Program-made: the position numbers and the translations under genes | Shown: positions 1-7,092 of the stretch, one piece after another | Layout of the letters: each line of letters starts with the position of its first letter | Position numbering within the stretch: position 1 is the first letter of the stretch | The notes under the pieces: model-generated | Told to the model about the DNA's origin: nothing | Seen by the model: the letters and a program-made list of their open reading frames with translations, nothing else | Database searches by the model: none | NCBI GenBank assembly: GCA_022712075.1 | Contig: JALAHE010000050.1 | Span: 1-9,415, forward strand | Source of the DNA: Galactobacter sp. | Lineage (GTDB): Bacteria > Actinomycetota > Actinomycetes > Actinomycetales > Micrococcaceae | Direction of reading: 5' to 3' | Length of the DNA: 9,415 nucleotides

Positions 1-3000
1 GCGGTGCCCCGCAGGCCCTTGACGACGCTCAGCGCGCCCTTGCCGTCCGTGGGTAGCTCCACCTTATTGGAGGGCTGCTCCGGGAGCTCCGGGCCGTACG
101 GGGGCGTGGCCTTGGCGGTCGCCTGGTTGACGACCTCGCCGACGTCCAGCTCGTCCTGCGTCACCGCGTGGACGAAGCTGGCCGTGGCGGACTTGCCCGG
201 CGCAATGCTGTCCGGGGTCACCGCGAGCGCACCGCCGCCCATCGGATCCGAGATCTGCAGGTCGGTGAGGGTCGTGGCACCCGTGTTCCGCAGCGTCAGG
301 GTGTAGCGGACCTCGTCGCCCTCCTTCTCCAGCAGCCCGGAGGCCGTCAGGACGGTGAAGGTCTTCTCGATGGTGAACGAGCTGGGCCCGGTCACGGGAG
401 TCTTGAGCGTCGTCTCGTCGGAGGTCGGCTTGTTCTTCGGGTCGAGCCCCGACACGGAGGCGGTGTTCGCGCGCGTTCCGGCGTCGATGTCCGACTGCTT
501 CAGCACGTACTCACGCGTGAGCACGGTCTTGGCGTCGGGCGCGAGCGTGCCCACGTCCTCGGCGTCGAGCCCCACGAGCGCATCCGTGACCGCGAGCGAG
601 TGCAGCGTCGTCTGGCCCGTGTTGTGGACGGTGATCGTGTAGATGATCTTGTCGCCGGCCTTGGCGTTGCTCAGGTCCTTGCCGGGCTCGGCGTCGGCCG
701 TCTTGGTGATGTCCACCCCGGGCTTGGCGTCAACCGGCACGTCCTTGGACGCGCTCTGCTCCGGCAGCGGCGTCGCATCGGCGGGCGGCTCGGAGCCGTC
801 CATGGCCGGCGGCACGGCGGTGGCGGAGGCAGTGTTCTTGACGATGCCAGCGTCCGCCTCCTCCTGCGTGATCACGTGATCGAAGCTCGCCACGGCCTCA
901 TCGCCCGGCGCAAGCGTCGTCGGGGACAACGGCAGCGGATCCGGCCCGGCGAGCGGGTCGCTCACCGTGGCGCGGTACAGCGTCGTGTTGCCCTCGTTCT
1001 TGACGGTGAGCGTGTAGCGAATGTGTTGCCCGGCCTGCGTGGCCGTGGCGGCCTCCACGACCGCAGCGTCCTTCTTGATGCTCAGGGTGGGCGAACGCGT
1101 GATGACGTCCTCCACGTGGGCCGAGGCCTCTCCGGGGTTCTGGGCCTCGTAGGCGTCCGGCACGTCGACGCGGGCCACCGCGGAGTTCTCCACGAGCCCG
1201 GCGTCCACCTCCGCCTGCGTCACGGTCCAGGTGCCCGTCAGCGTGGCGCTCTCGCCGGGCGCCAGGGACGACACCGGCTCCATGGAGCCGCCGGTGCCCT
1301 CGCGCTCGGGGGTGGCGTCCTCGAGGCCCAGCTTGGCATCGGTGATGCGGGGGTTGGTCAAGGTGGTGGTGCCCGTGTTCTTCAGCGTCAGGGTGTACTT
1401 CACCTTGTCACCGGCGCCCGTGAGGGGATCCGGCGTGGGCTCGGAGACCTTCTCCAACGTGAACGCCGGCTTGCCCTCGATCTTCTGAGTGGCGCTGGCG
1501 TCCTTCGCGGGCGGGGCCTCATAGGCGGCCGGCGGCACCACGGAGGCGGTCGCCGTGTTGCTCACGGAACCCGCGTCCACGTCGACCTGCGTGAGCGTGT
1601 ACTCGACGCTGAGCGTCGCCGTTGCGCCGGGGGCGAGACCCTCGGGCGCGGCGATCTGCTTGAGCGTCTGACCCGTCAGCGGGTCGGTGACGTAGACCTC
1701 GCGCAGCGTGGTGGTTCCCTCGTTCTTCACGAGGATGTCGAAGGTGACCTTGTCACCGGCCTTGGTGGGCGCGGCCTGATTCGTTGCCTTCTTCTCGACG
1801 CTGAAGCCCACCGTGCCGGCCACCGGGTCGGTGACGGTGGCCGAGCTCTGCTCGCCGGGGTTGGTTCCTCGCACCGGCTCGGCGGTCGCGCGCGCGACGT
1901 TGTCGACCTTGCCCGCATCGATGTCGGCCTGCGTCACCACGTGCTTGGCCGTGAAGGTGCGCTCCGCCCCGGGGGCCAGCTCGAAGGCCTCGTTGGCCTC
2001 GATCTGCGCGTTGGCGTCGGTCAGCTCGATGTTCTTGAGCGTGACGTTGCCCGTGTTCTTCACCGTCAGCTGGTAGCTGACCGTGTCGCCGACCTTGGCC
2101 AGGGTTTCCTTGTTGCTGACCTTGCTCACGGTCCAGCCCGGGGCGGCCGCGAACGGCACCACCACGTCGTTAGACGTGGCGTCGGGGACGGCCTCCCCGC
2201 TCTTGGAGCTCGCCGACGCCTTGGCGTTGTTCGTGAAGGTGCCGGCGTCGATGTCGGCCTGCGTCACGGTGTAGTCCACCGTGCCGGTGGCCTTCTCGTC
2301 CGGAAGGAGGGTGGTCTTGTCCAGCCCGACGTCGGCCACGCCAGCGGGCGCGTCGCTCGCCTTCACATTGGTCAGGGTCGTGTTGCCGGTGTTGGTCACG
2401 GTGACCTTGAACGTCACCTTGTCGCCGGCCTTGCTCGGCGTGGTGGTGTCGGTGCGCTCCTTGACGATCGCGAGCGCCGGGGCGCCCTTGACCGGGATCT
2501 GCACCTCAGTGGTCTTGCCGGACAGGCTGGATTCGCTCCCGCTCTGCGTGTAATCCACCCGGTAATCTGCCTGGTTCTTCACCACCTTGGCGTCAACCTC
2601 GTCCTGCGTCACCACGTGGGTGAACGTCAGCGACTTCGAGGCGCCTGGAGCCAGCGAGAAGCCGCTGCCCGGGACCAAGCCGGTTGGATTGTCCGCGGTC
2701 TTGAGCATGGGGTCCCAGAAGCTGACGGAGTCCATGGTGACGCTGCCCTGATTGCTCATGGTCAGCGTGTAGGTGATGACCTCACCGGCGCGGGTGATCT
2801 CGGTCTTGTCGGCCGTCTTATCCGCCTGCAGCACCGCGGTGCCCGGCGTGAGCGTCTTCTCGCTGTCCGTGGCCGAGGGCTTGGTGTACCCGTCGGGGAC
2901 GGAACCCGTCACGGTGGCCGTGTTGCTCACCGAGCCCTTGTCCACGTCCTCCTGCGTAAGCGTGTATGCGCCGGTGGCCGTGACCGTGCCGGTCTCCCCG

Positions 3001-5360
3001 GGCTTCAGCGTGCTGGGCGAGACAGTGAACGTGCCACCCAGCTTCGGGTCACTCACCACGGCGTTCGTGATGGTCACCGTGCCCGTGTTCTTGACGGTGA
3101 ACGTGTAGCTCACCTTGTCGCCGGCCTTGGCCGCGTCCAGCGGGGTGCCCTTCTTATCGAGGGTGAGCCCCGTGGCGCCGATCGCGTCAACGTCGGTGCT
3201 CCCCTTGGCCGTGACGGCGCCGCCCTGGGGGTCAGTGCCCGCCACGGAGGCGTCGTTGTGCACGGTGCGCGCGTCGACGTCGGCCTGCGTGAGCACGTAG
3301 CTGCCCGCCACCACGCAGCTGGCGCCCGGGGCGAGCTGCTGGTGCGGTGCCGCCGGATCGGCACCGCTGGGGACGCACGTGACCTTGTTCAGGCCCAGCT
3401 TGGCATCCGTCACCACGGGATCGGTGATGGTGACCGAGCCGGTGTTCTTGACCGTCAGCGCGTAGGTGATGGTGTCGCCTGCCCGGGCGGCGCCGCCCGG
3501 CCCCGTGGCACTCAAGGTGCCCTGCTTGCTCAGGCTCAACGCGGCGTCGTTCACCGTGGGAACGGTGACCGTGTTGCTCGTGACCGGGGTACCGGCCGCG
3601 AGCTTGGCTGTCGCGACGTTGTCGACCTTGCCGGCGTCCACGTCAGCCTGCTTGACGGTGTAGCTGACCGCGATGTCGCGCGTGGCTCCCGGAGCGAGCG
3701 GCTGGTTGGGCACGGGAACATCGGTGGCACCCGTGAGCGGATCGCTGTACGTGAGACCGTTCAGGCTCGCGGAGCCCGTGTTGGTGATCGTGACGACGTA
3801 GTTGATCACGTCGCCAACCTTGCGCTTGGCCGTCGCCGATTCGCCCGCGGCGAGGGCCTTCTTGACCGTGAAGGTCTTGGAGCCGAGCACGGGGGTGCTC
3901 ACGGTGTTGGAGTCGGCCGTCGGCTTCGCGACACTCGTGTCAGCCGTCACGGGCGTGCCGGTGATGGAGGCGATGTTCTTGATGTCCGCCGCGGCGTCGA
4001 CGTCGTCCTGGGTCGCCGTGTAGCTCCCCGTGAAGGTGCCGGTCTCGCCGGGCAGGAGGTCGCTGACCGTCTGGCCGTCGCGGGGGCCACCCACGATCTT
4101 CACCGTGGTGGCGGCGTTGCTCTTGCCCAGCAGGGCGTCGGTGTAGGTGAAGTCCTTGACCGTCAGTTGGCCGGTGTTCTTCACGGTGAAGGTGTAGTTG
4201 ATCGTGTCGCCGGCCGCGTCGACGCTGCCGGCCGGGCCGGTGTGCGCGCCGTGGTCGACCGTGCCAGCCTTGGCCAGCGTCAGGGAGGTCGTCGAGGTGA
4301 CCTTCGTCGTGACCGTGCTGGGGGGCGAGTTCACCTGCGGGCCGCCCGTGATGGGCGTGCCCTTGGCGCTCGCGGTGTTGACCACCTGCGCTGCGGCGCG
4401 GTCGGCCGGCATGATCGTGTAGGTCTTCTGGAAGGTGACCCACTCGCCCGGGACCAGCTTGGTCTGGCCGCCGGTTGGGAAGACCTGCTCGTCGGTGATG
4501 CCCAGCTTGGCGTCCGTGAACGTGGCGTTCGTCAGGGAGACGTCGCCCGTGTTCGTGAGCTTGAAGTCGTAGGTGATGGTGTTGCCGGAGACGGTGCCGG
4601 GCCCCGTCTTCTCCAGCTTCACGGCCGGGGACGGGGTGAACGGAGTGCTGGCGCTGGCCGAGCCGCCGGCCGCCGTGCCCCCTGCCGTGGTCCCGGAGAC
4701 CGTAGCGGTGTTCTTGAGGACGCCGTTCTTGATGTTGCCCTGACCGTCCAGGTCCGCCTGGGTCACGGTGTAGCTGCCGGCAAAGACCGCCTGCGCGCCG
4801 GGGGCAAGGCTGGTCGTGAATTGCGATGGGTTATCGCGCAGATGGGCCTTGCCGCCCGCGAGGAGCGGATCGTCCACCTTGACGCCGTTGAGGCGGGTCT
4901 GGCCGTTGTTCGTCACCACGATCGTGTAGGTCAGGACGTCGCCGACCTTCGGCGCGGTGTTCTGGTCGAGGGCCTTGGTGATCGTCAGGGACGAGGTGTT
5001 GTCCACCGTGATGTCGGCCGTGGCCTTGGCAGAGATGACCTCGGCGTCATCAGCGGTGCCGGAGGAGTTACCAGCATATGTTCCCGCGGCTGTCGCCTCG
5101 TTGCGGATCACGCCGCCTTGCTCCACACGGTCCTGGTCGATCGTGTACGACTTGGTGAGAGTCGCCGAGGCGCCGGCTGCGAGGGTTGCGGTCGACGGCG
5201 CCGGCAGAGTGAACGGTGAGCCCACGAGCATGGAATCGTTGATCGTGACATTGTTCAGTGGCACGGCGCCGCTGTTCGTCACCACAAAGGTGTACGTCAC
5301 CGTCTTGTTGTTGGCGTCCAGCTTGGTGGGGTTGGCCGTCTTGGTCAGTGTCAAGCCGCA
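1..5360 (-). repeat. Array of 15 complete plus 1 partial DUF11/DUF7507-like protein repeats
   Basis: Units, in protein order by position: R1 4995-5360, R2 4629-4994, R3 4290-4628, R4 3879-4289, R5 3546-3878, R6 3174-3545, R7 2838-3173, R8 2481-2837, R9 2142-2480, R10 1812-2141, R11 1470-1811, R12 1092-1469, R13 723-1091, R14 384-722, R15 39-383, R16 1-38 (cut by the edge). The Lys always lies at unit position 7. The turn is N-x-G, mostly N-T-G, and is followed by a (T/S)D-like motif. Units have clearly diverged in protein sequence, so this is an old array rather than a fresh tandem duplication. R4 is longest (137 residues) because of a Gly/Ala/His-containing insertion before its A-A-G-D motif. 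R6 alone carries a cysteine pair. Expected fold: all-beta immunoglobulin-like stalk modules. Confidence 0.9.
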
Positions 5361-6773
5361 CTTCTGCACCGGGATGAGATGGTCCTCTACCTCACCGTCA
5401 CCGGCCAAGCCGGTCGGTAGGTTAAGGTCCCCGGGGGTGGAGGAAACGCGGAAGCGGGAGCCCACCGTGGTGCCGGTCGGGGTCGCTGGGTTGTTCCACA
5501 CCAGCGTGGCCTTGTCTCCGACAGCGGTGGCGCTGGCCCGTTCGCCGGTGTCGAAGACGCCATTGCCGTTCCAGTCGATCCAGCCGGCCACGGTCTTTCC
5601 ATCGGCGTTCTTCGTCTTGATCGTCAGCGAGTACTGAGGGACGGCGCACTGAACGGGATCCTGCTGCCCCACATCCTTGAGGTCCGCCCAGCTCTCGTCT
5701 TTTTGAGCAACACCGTTGTAGTCGCCCGCGTTGTCGTCTCCGGTCCAACTCGGTGTGGACGCAGCACCTTCGGAATCCGGAGGGTTGGCGCCCAAGTAGG
5801 GAGTCGTCGGGTCGAACACAATACGGGGCTGGTTTGCAGGAGTCGCGTCCGTGGGCCGGGGCTGTCCGGCCGTGTCCCACTTCAGCAGGTGAGCGGCGTC
5901 ACCGAAGCTCGCCGGAGCATCGCCGTGGTCGGTGGACGGGAAGAACCCGAGCAGGACGTCCTCCCGGCCACTCGACGAAATATTGACGGTCACCTTCTGT
6001 GCGTTGCGGGAGACACCAAGCGGGACCGCCGCGCCCGCCGACGTGAGGCGGCCAAAGGTCTGAGTGCCGAACCCTCCGTTCGTCACGCTGCCCCAAGGAG
6101 TCGTCGGCGCTCCCGTTCGCAACGCCCACATGGAGCGCACTGCGGGGTACCCGACGTTTTCGATGTTCTTCCAGGCCTCGCCTGTCGTCGTGAAGGCGAT
6201 ATTCTCGTTGGCGTTGAGGTTCTCACCGTCCGCGGCAATGACCGCGGGGTACTCGCCAGGGATCAGGACACCGTCCCGGTACACGCTGAAGACGAGATCG
6301 AAGGACACCGTCAGGCCGTCGCGACGGGGCACCAGGCGTGAGCGTTGCGTTCCGGTGCTGTAGCCGTTCACTACAGCACTCGCACCGCTCCCGGTTTTCG
6401 CTTGCACATCAGAGTAGTTGGCATCCTGGACCCGCGCCCTCAGCGGGTCGTTGACGGTTGGGTCCGCGCTGCCGGGCAGATTGCTCGCGGCGATGTTCGT
6501 GACCGTGGCGCGGATGGTGTAACCGGGAACGGGTGAATTCTCGACGTAGTAGTTGTTCTGCATGCTGTAGGTGCCGTCCGCGAGCGGCGTCAGGGAACCA
6601 CCAGCAGAGTTCTTGGCCGTGCTCCAGTCAAGCCAAAAGATCTGGTTGACATACTTGCCTCCGCCCGTGGCGTAAGCGGCCTCTGCCTGGGGATGGGAAG
6701 CAACTTTGACGGCCGTCAGGCCGACAAGCACCAAGGCAAAGGCGAGAAGCGGGGCAAGAACGCGACGCAGCAT
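1..6773 (-). CDS. Giant secreted surface adhesin with CshA-like head, GEVED domain and DUF11/DUF7507-like repeat stalk (3' end outside window)
   Basis: This is a probable cell-surface fibrillar adhesin. From the ATG at 6771-6773 the minus-strand frame stays open to the left edge, giving 2257 residues and no stop. A GAAGG ribosome site lies 7 bases before the ATG. Seen in order: an export signal (residues 1-32), a CshA-like head with IFWLDWS at 45-51 (about 33-281), a GEVED-type domain with DHGDAP at 282, GWIDWNGNGVFD at 397-408 and GDGEVED at 458-464, then 15 complete repeats of 110-137 residues from 472 and the start of a sixteenth at 2246. Each repeat has a first-strand Lys, a V-x-N-T-G-like turn, a (T/S)D motif, an L-x-P-G turn, a T-Q-A-D-V-D-A-G-like motif and N-T-A. 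By family knowledge such heads bind ligands and the repeats form a stalk. No sortase signal is visible because the C-terminus is absent. The ligand is unknown. Family and frame are very secure; the adhesin role is inferred from architecture. Confidence 0.93.
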   Translation of the reverse strand, partial: MLRRVLAPLLAFALVLVGLTAVKVASHPQAEAAYATGGGKYVNQIFWLDWSTAKNSAGGSLTPLADGTYSMQNNYYVENSPVPGYTIRATVTNIAASNLPGSADPTVNDPLRARVQDANYSDVQAKTGSGASAVVNGYSTGTQRSRLVPRRDGLTVSFDLVFSVYRDGVLIPGEYPAVIAADGENLNANENIAFTTTGEAWKNIENVGYPAVRSMWALRTGAPTTPWGSVTNGGFGTQTFGRLTSAGAAVPLGVSRNAQKVTVNISSSGREDVLLGFFPSTDHGDAPASFGDAAHLLKWDTAGQPRPTDATPANQPRIVFDPTTPYLGANPPDSEGAASTPSWTGDDNAGDYNGVAQKDESWADLKDVGQQDPVQCAVPQYSLTIKTKNADGKTVAGWIDWNGNGVFDTGERASATAVGDKATLVWNNPATPTGTTVGSRFRVSSTPGDLNLPTGLAGDGEVEDHLIPVQKCGLTLTKTANPTKLDANNKTVTYTFVVTNSGAVPLNNVTINDSMLVGSPFTLPAPSTATLAAGASATLTKSYTIDQDRVEQGGVIRNEATAAGTYAGNSSGTADDAEVISAKATADITVDNTSSLTITKALDQNTAPKVGDVLTYTIVVTNNGQTRLNGVKVDDPLLAGGKAHLRDNPSQFTTSLAPGAQAVFAGSYTVTQADLDGQGNIKNGVLKNTATVSGTTAGGTAAGGSASASTPFTPSPAVKLEKTGPGTVSGNTITYDFKLTNTGDVSLTNATFTDAKLGITDEQVFPTGGQTKLVPGEWVTFQKTYTIMPADRAAAQVVNTASAKGTPITGGPQVNSPPSTVTTKVTSTTSLTLAKAGTVDHGAHTGPAGSVDAAGDTINYTFTVKNTGQLTVKDFTYTDALLGKSNAATTVKIVGGPRDGQTVSDLLPGETGTFTGSYTATQDDVDAAADIKNIASITGTPVTADTSVAKPTADSNTVSTPVLGSKTFTVKKALAAGESATAKRKVGDVINYVVTITNTGSASLNGLTYSDPLTGATDVPVPNQPLAPGATRDIAVSYTVKQADVDAGKVDNVATAKLAAGTPVTSNTVTVPTVNDAALSLSKQGTLSATGPGGAARAGDTITYALTVKNTGSVTITDPVVTDAKLGLNKVTCVPSGADPAAPHQQLAPGASCVVAGSYVLTQADVDARTVHNDASVAGTDPQGGAVTAKGSTDVDAIGATGLTLDKKGTPLDAAKAGDKVSYTFTVKNTGTVTITNAVVSDPKLGGTFTVSPSTLKPGETGTVTATGAYTLTQEDVDKGSVSNTATVTGSVPDGYTKPSATDSEKTLTPGTAVLQADKTADKTEITRAGEVITYTLTMSNQGSVTMDSVSFWDPMLKTADNPTGLVPGSGFSLAPGASKSLTFTHVVTQDEVDAKVVKNQADYRVDYTQSGSESSLSGKTTEVQIPVKGAPALAIVKERTDTTTPSKAGDKVTFKVTVTNTGNTTLTNVKASDAPAGVADVGLDKTTLLPDEKATGTVDYTVTQADIDAGTFTNNAKASASSKSGEAVPDATSNDVVVPFAAAPGWTVSKVSNKETLAKVGDTVSYQLTVKNTGNVTLKNIELTDANAQIEANEAFELAPGAERTFTAKHVVTQADIDAGKVDNVARATAEPVRGTNPGEQSSATVTDPVAGTVGFSVEKKATNQAAPTKAGDKVTFDILVKNEGTTTLREVYVTDPLTGQTLKQIAAPEGLAPGATATLSVEYTLTQVDVDAGSVSNTATASVVPPAAYEAPPAKDASATQKIEGKPAFTLEKVSEPTPDPLTGAGDKVKYTLTLKNTGTTTLTNPRITDAKLGLEDATPEREGTGGSMEPVSSLAPGESATLTGTWTVTQAEVDAGLVENSAVARVDVPDAYEAQNPGEASAHVEDVITRSPTLSIKKDAAVVEAATATQAGQHIRYTLTVKNEGNTTLYRATVSDPLAGPDPLPLSPTTLAPGDEAVASFDHVITQEEADAGIVKNTASATAVPPAMDGSEPPADATPLPEQSASKDVPVDAKPGVDITKTADAEPGKDLSNAKAGDKIIYTITVHNTGQTTLHSLAVTDALVGLDAEDVGTLAPDAKTVLTREYVLKQSDIDAGTRANTASVSGLDPKNKPTSDETTLKTPVTGPSSFTIEKTFTVLTASGLLEKEGDEVRYTLTLRNTGATTLTDLQISDPMGGGALAVTPDSIAPGKSATASFVHAVTQDELDVGEVVNQATAKATPPYGPELPEQPSNKVELPTDGKGALSVVKGLRGT
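5361..5930 (-). other. GEVED-type domain (residues 282-471)
   Basis: The segment starts with DHGDAPASFGDAAH (282-295). It continues with a GDD-N-x-GDY stretch and a GWIDWNGNGVFD core (397-408), and closes with GDGEVEDH (458-465), the signature that names the family. The Asp/Asn-rich loop D-W-N-G-N-G resembles a calcium-binding loop, so Ca2+ binding is plausible but not shown. Two cysteines, C376 and C472, bracket the second half and could pair. GEVED domains commonly sit between a head and DUF11-like repeats in secreted proteins, as here. Confidence 0.82.
5931..6677 (-). other. CshA-type non-repetitive head domain (residues about 33-281)
   Basis: This non-repetitive segment opens with IFWLDWS (45-51), the hallmark start of CshA-like non-repetitive domains in actinobacterial surface proteins. 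Further family-like pieces are PGYTIRATV, DGLTVSFDLVFSV, a VIAADGEN segment, and a V-T-V-N-I-S / L-L-G-F-F ending just before DHGDAP. In streptococcal CshA this type of domain helps bind host ligands such as fibronectin; binding here is only inferred. Codon choice is less GC-biased than in the stalk. The domain name rests on motif recognition by eye, not on a profile search. Confidence 0.7.
6678..6773 (-). other. Signal peptide of the giant surface protein
   Basis: The first 32 residues have basic residues at positions 3-4, a hydrophobic core of Leu/Ala/Val/Phe from about 5 to 22, and a polar stretch ending in A-E-A followed by A-Y-A. Cleavage is likely near residue 32 (A-x-A rule), with 35 as the alternative. 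There is no twin-Arg motif of the full Tat type and no YSIRK motif, so ordinary Sec export is expected. Confidence 0.85.
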
Positions 6774-6780
6774 GCAACAA

Positions 6781-6785
6781 CCTTC
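6781..6785 (-). promoter_or_regulatory. Ribosome binding site of the surface-protein gene
   Basis: Read on the minus strand the bases are GAAGG, 7 bases before the ATG at 6773. This supports that ATG as the start, and the export signal begins directly there. No better upstream start in this frame is apparent. Confidence 0.7.
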
Positions 6786-6885
6786 AGCGCGCCTCGCCAC
6801 CCGCCCAAAATGGCCGACGTTGGGGGACGGCAGGGGTCATTCCGGGGGGGATTACTCGGCGACGCGCGACTCTGTAATTCCGCCT

Positions 6886-6894
6886 AGAATAGCA
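6886..6894 (-). promoter_or_regulatory. Candidate extended -10 promoter element for the surface-protein gene
   Basis: On the minus strand this reads TGCTATTCT: a TATTCT hexamer with the TG of an extended -10, about 113 bases before the ATG. It lies in a locally AT-richer patch of an otherwise GC-rich spacer. There is no good -35 at the right distance, which an extended -10 can tolerate. A weaker alternative further upstream is TTGGCT with TAGAGC 18 bases on. The resulting untranslated leader would be roughly 105 bases. Confidence 0.3.
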
Positions 6895-7015
6895 AGCACA
6901 GCCGTTTCACAGCGTGGGCTCTAGCTTATTTGTCGATGCACAGCCAAGCGTTACCGGACAGTGATCGTTGTTGTGTCGTGCCGCCCTCCCGAGACGTCCT
7001 GTTCCGCGGACGGCA

Positions 7016-7047
7016 ACGGCGCCGTTCCCAGCCGGGAACGGCGCCGT
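7016..7047 (-). terminator. Perfect 14-bp hairpin, probable terminator of the peptidase gene
   Basis: Positions 7016-7029 and 7034-7047 are perfectly complementary 14-base arms with a 4-base loop. The hairpin starts 46 bases past the peptidase stop codon. It has no T-run on the minus-strand exit side, which is common for GC-rich actinobacterial terminators. On the plus strand a short T-run (7057-7061) follows at a distance, but no plus-strand gene needs ending. Confidence 0.75.
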
Positions 7048-7092
7048 CGGGCTCTGCTTTTCGAAGGCAGCCGGGCGCCAGCCCCGCGCGGG

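Larger units (their letters stand above)
6774..7092. other. Intergenic region between peptidase and surface-protein genes
   Basis: This 319-base spacer holds the hairpin terminator at 7016-7047, three CACAGC (minus strand GCTGTG) copies at 6897-6902, 6908-6913 and 6939-6944, a candidate -10 element at 6886-6894, a run of seven G at 6844-6850, and the ribosome site at 6781-6785. Short open frames cross it on both strands, but none has a convincing ribosome site or recognisable product, so I call no gene. Confidence 0.7.

Noticed and set aside
168..5219. A 1683-residue open frame on the plus strand
   Set aside because: It is the exact codon-register antisense of the surface-protein gene. It stays open only because the real gene avoids TTA, CTA and TCA codons there. 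Its product is a low-complexity Arg/Gly/Val/His string with no recognisable domain and no ribosome site, while the minus-strand reading gives clear known domains.
1..5360. Regular spacing of similar short DNA words about every 330-390 bases, resembling a satellite or spaced-repeat array
   Set aside because: The period matches whole protein repeats in one open frame. There are no short identical repeats with unique 30-40 base spacers, so it is not a CRISPR array or non-coding satellite.
5422..6341. Several overlapping 150-210 residue open frames around the head and GEVED region
   Set aside because: They lie in other frames over a segment whose main minus-strand frame encodes recognisable CshA-like and GEVED motifs. 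Their own products show no domain, and start sites lack ribosome sites.
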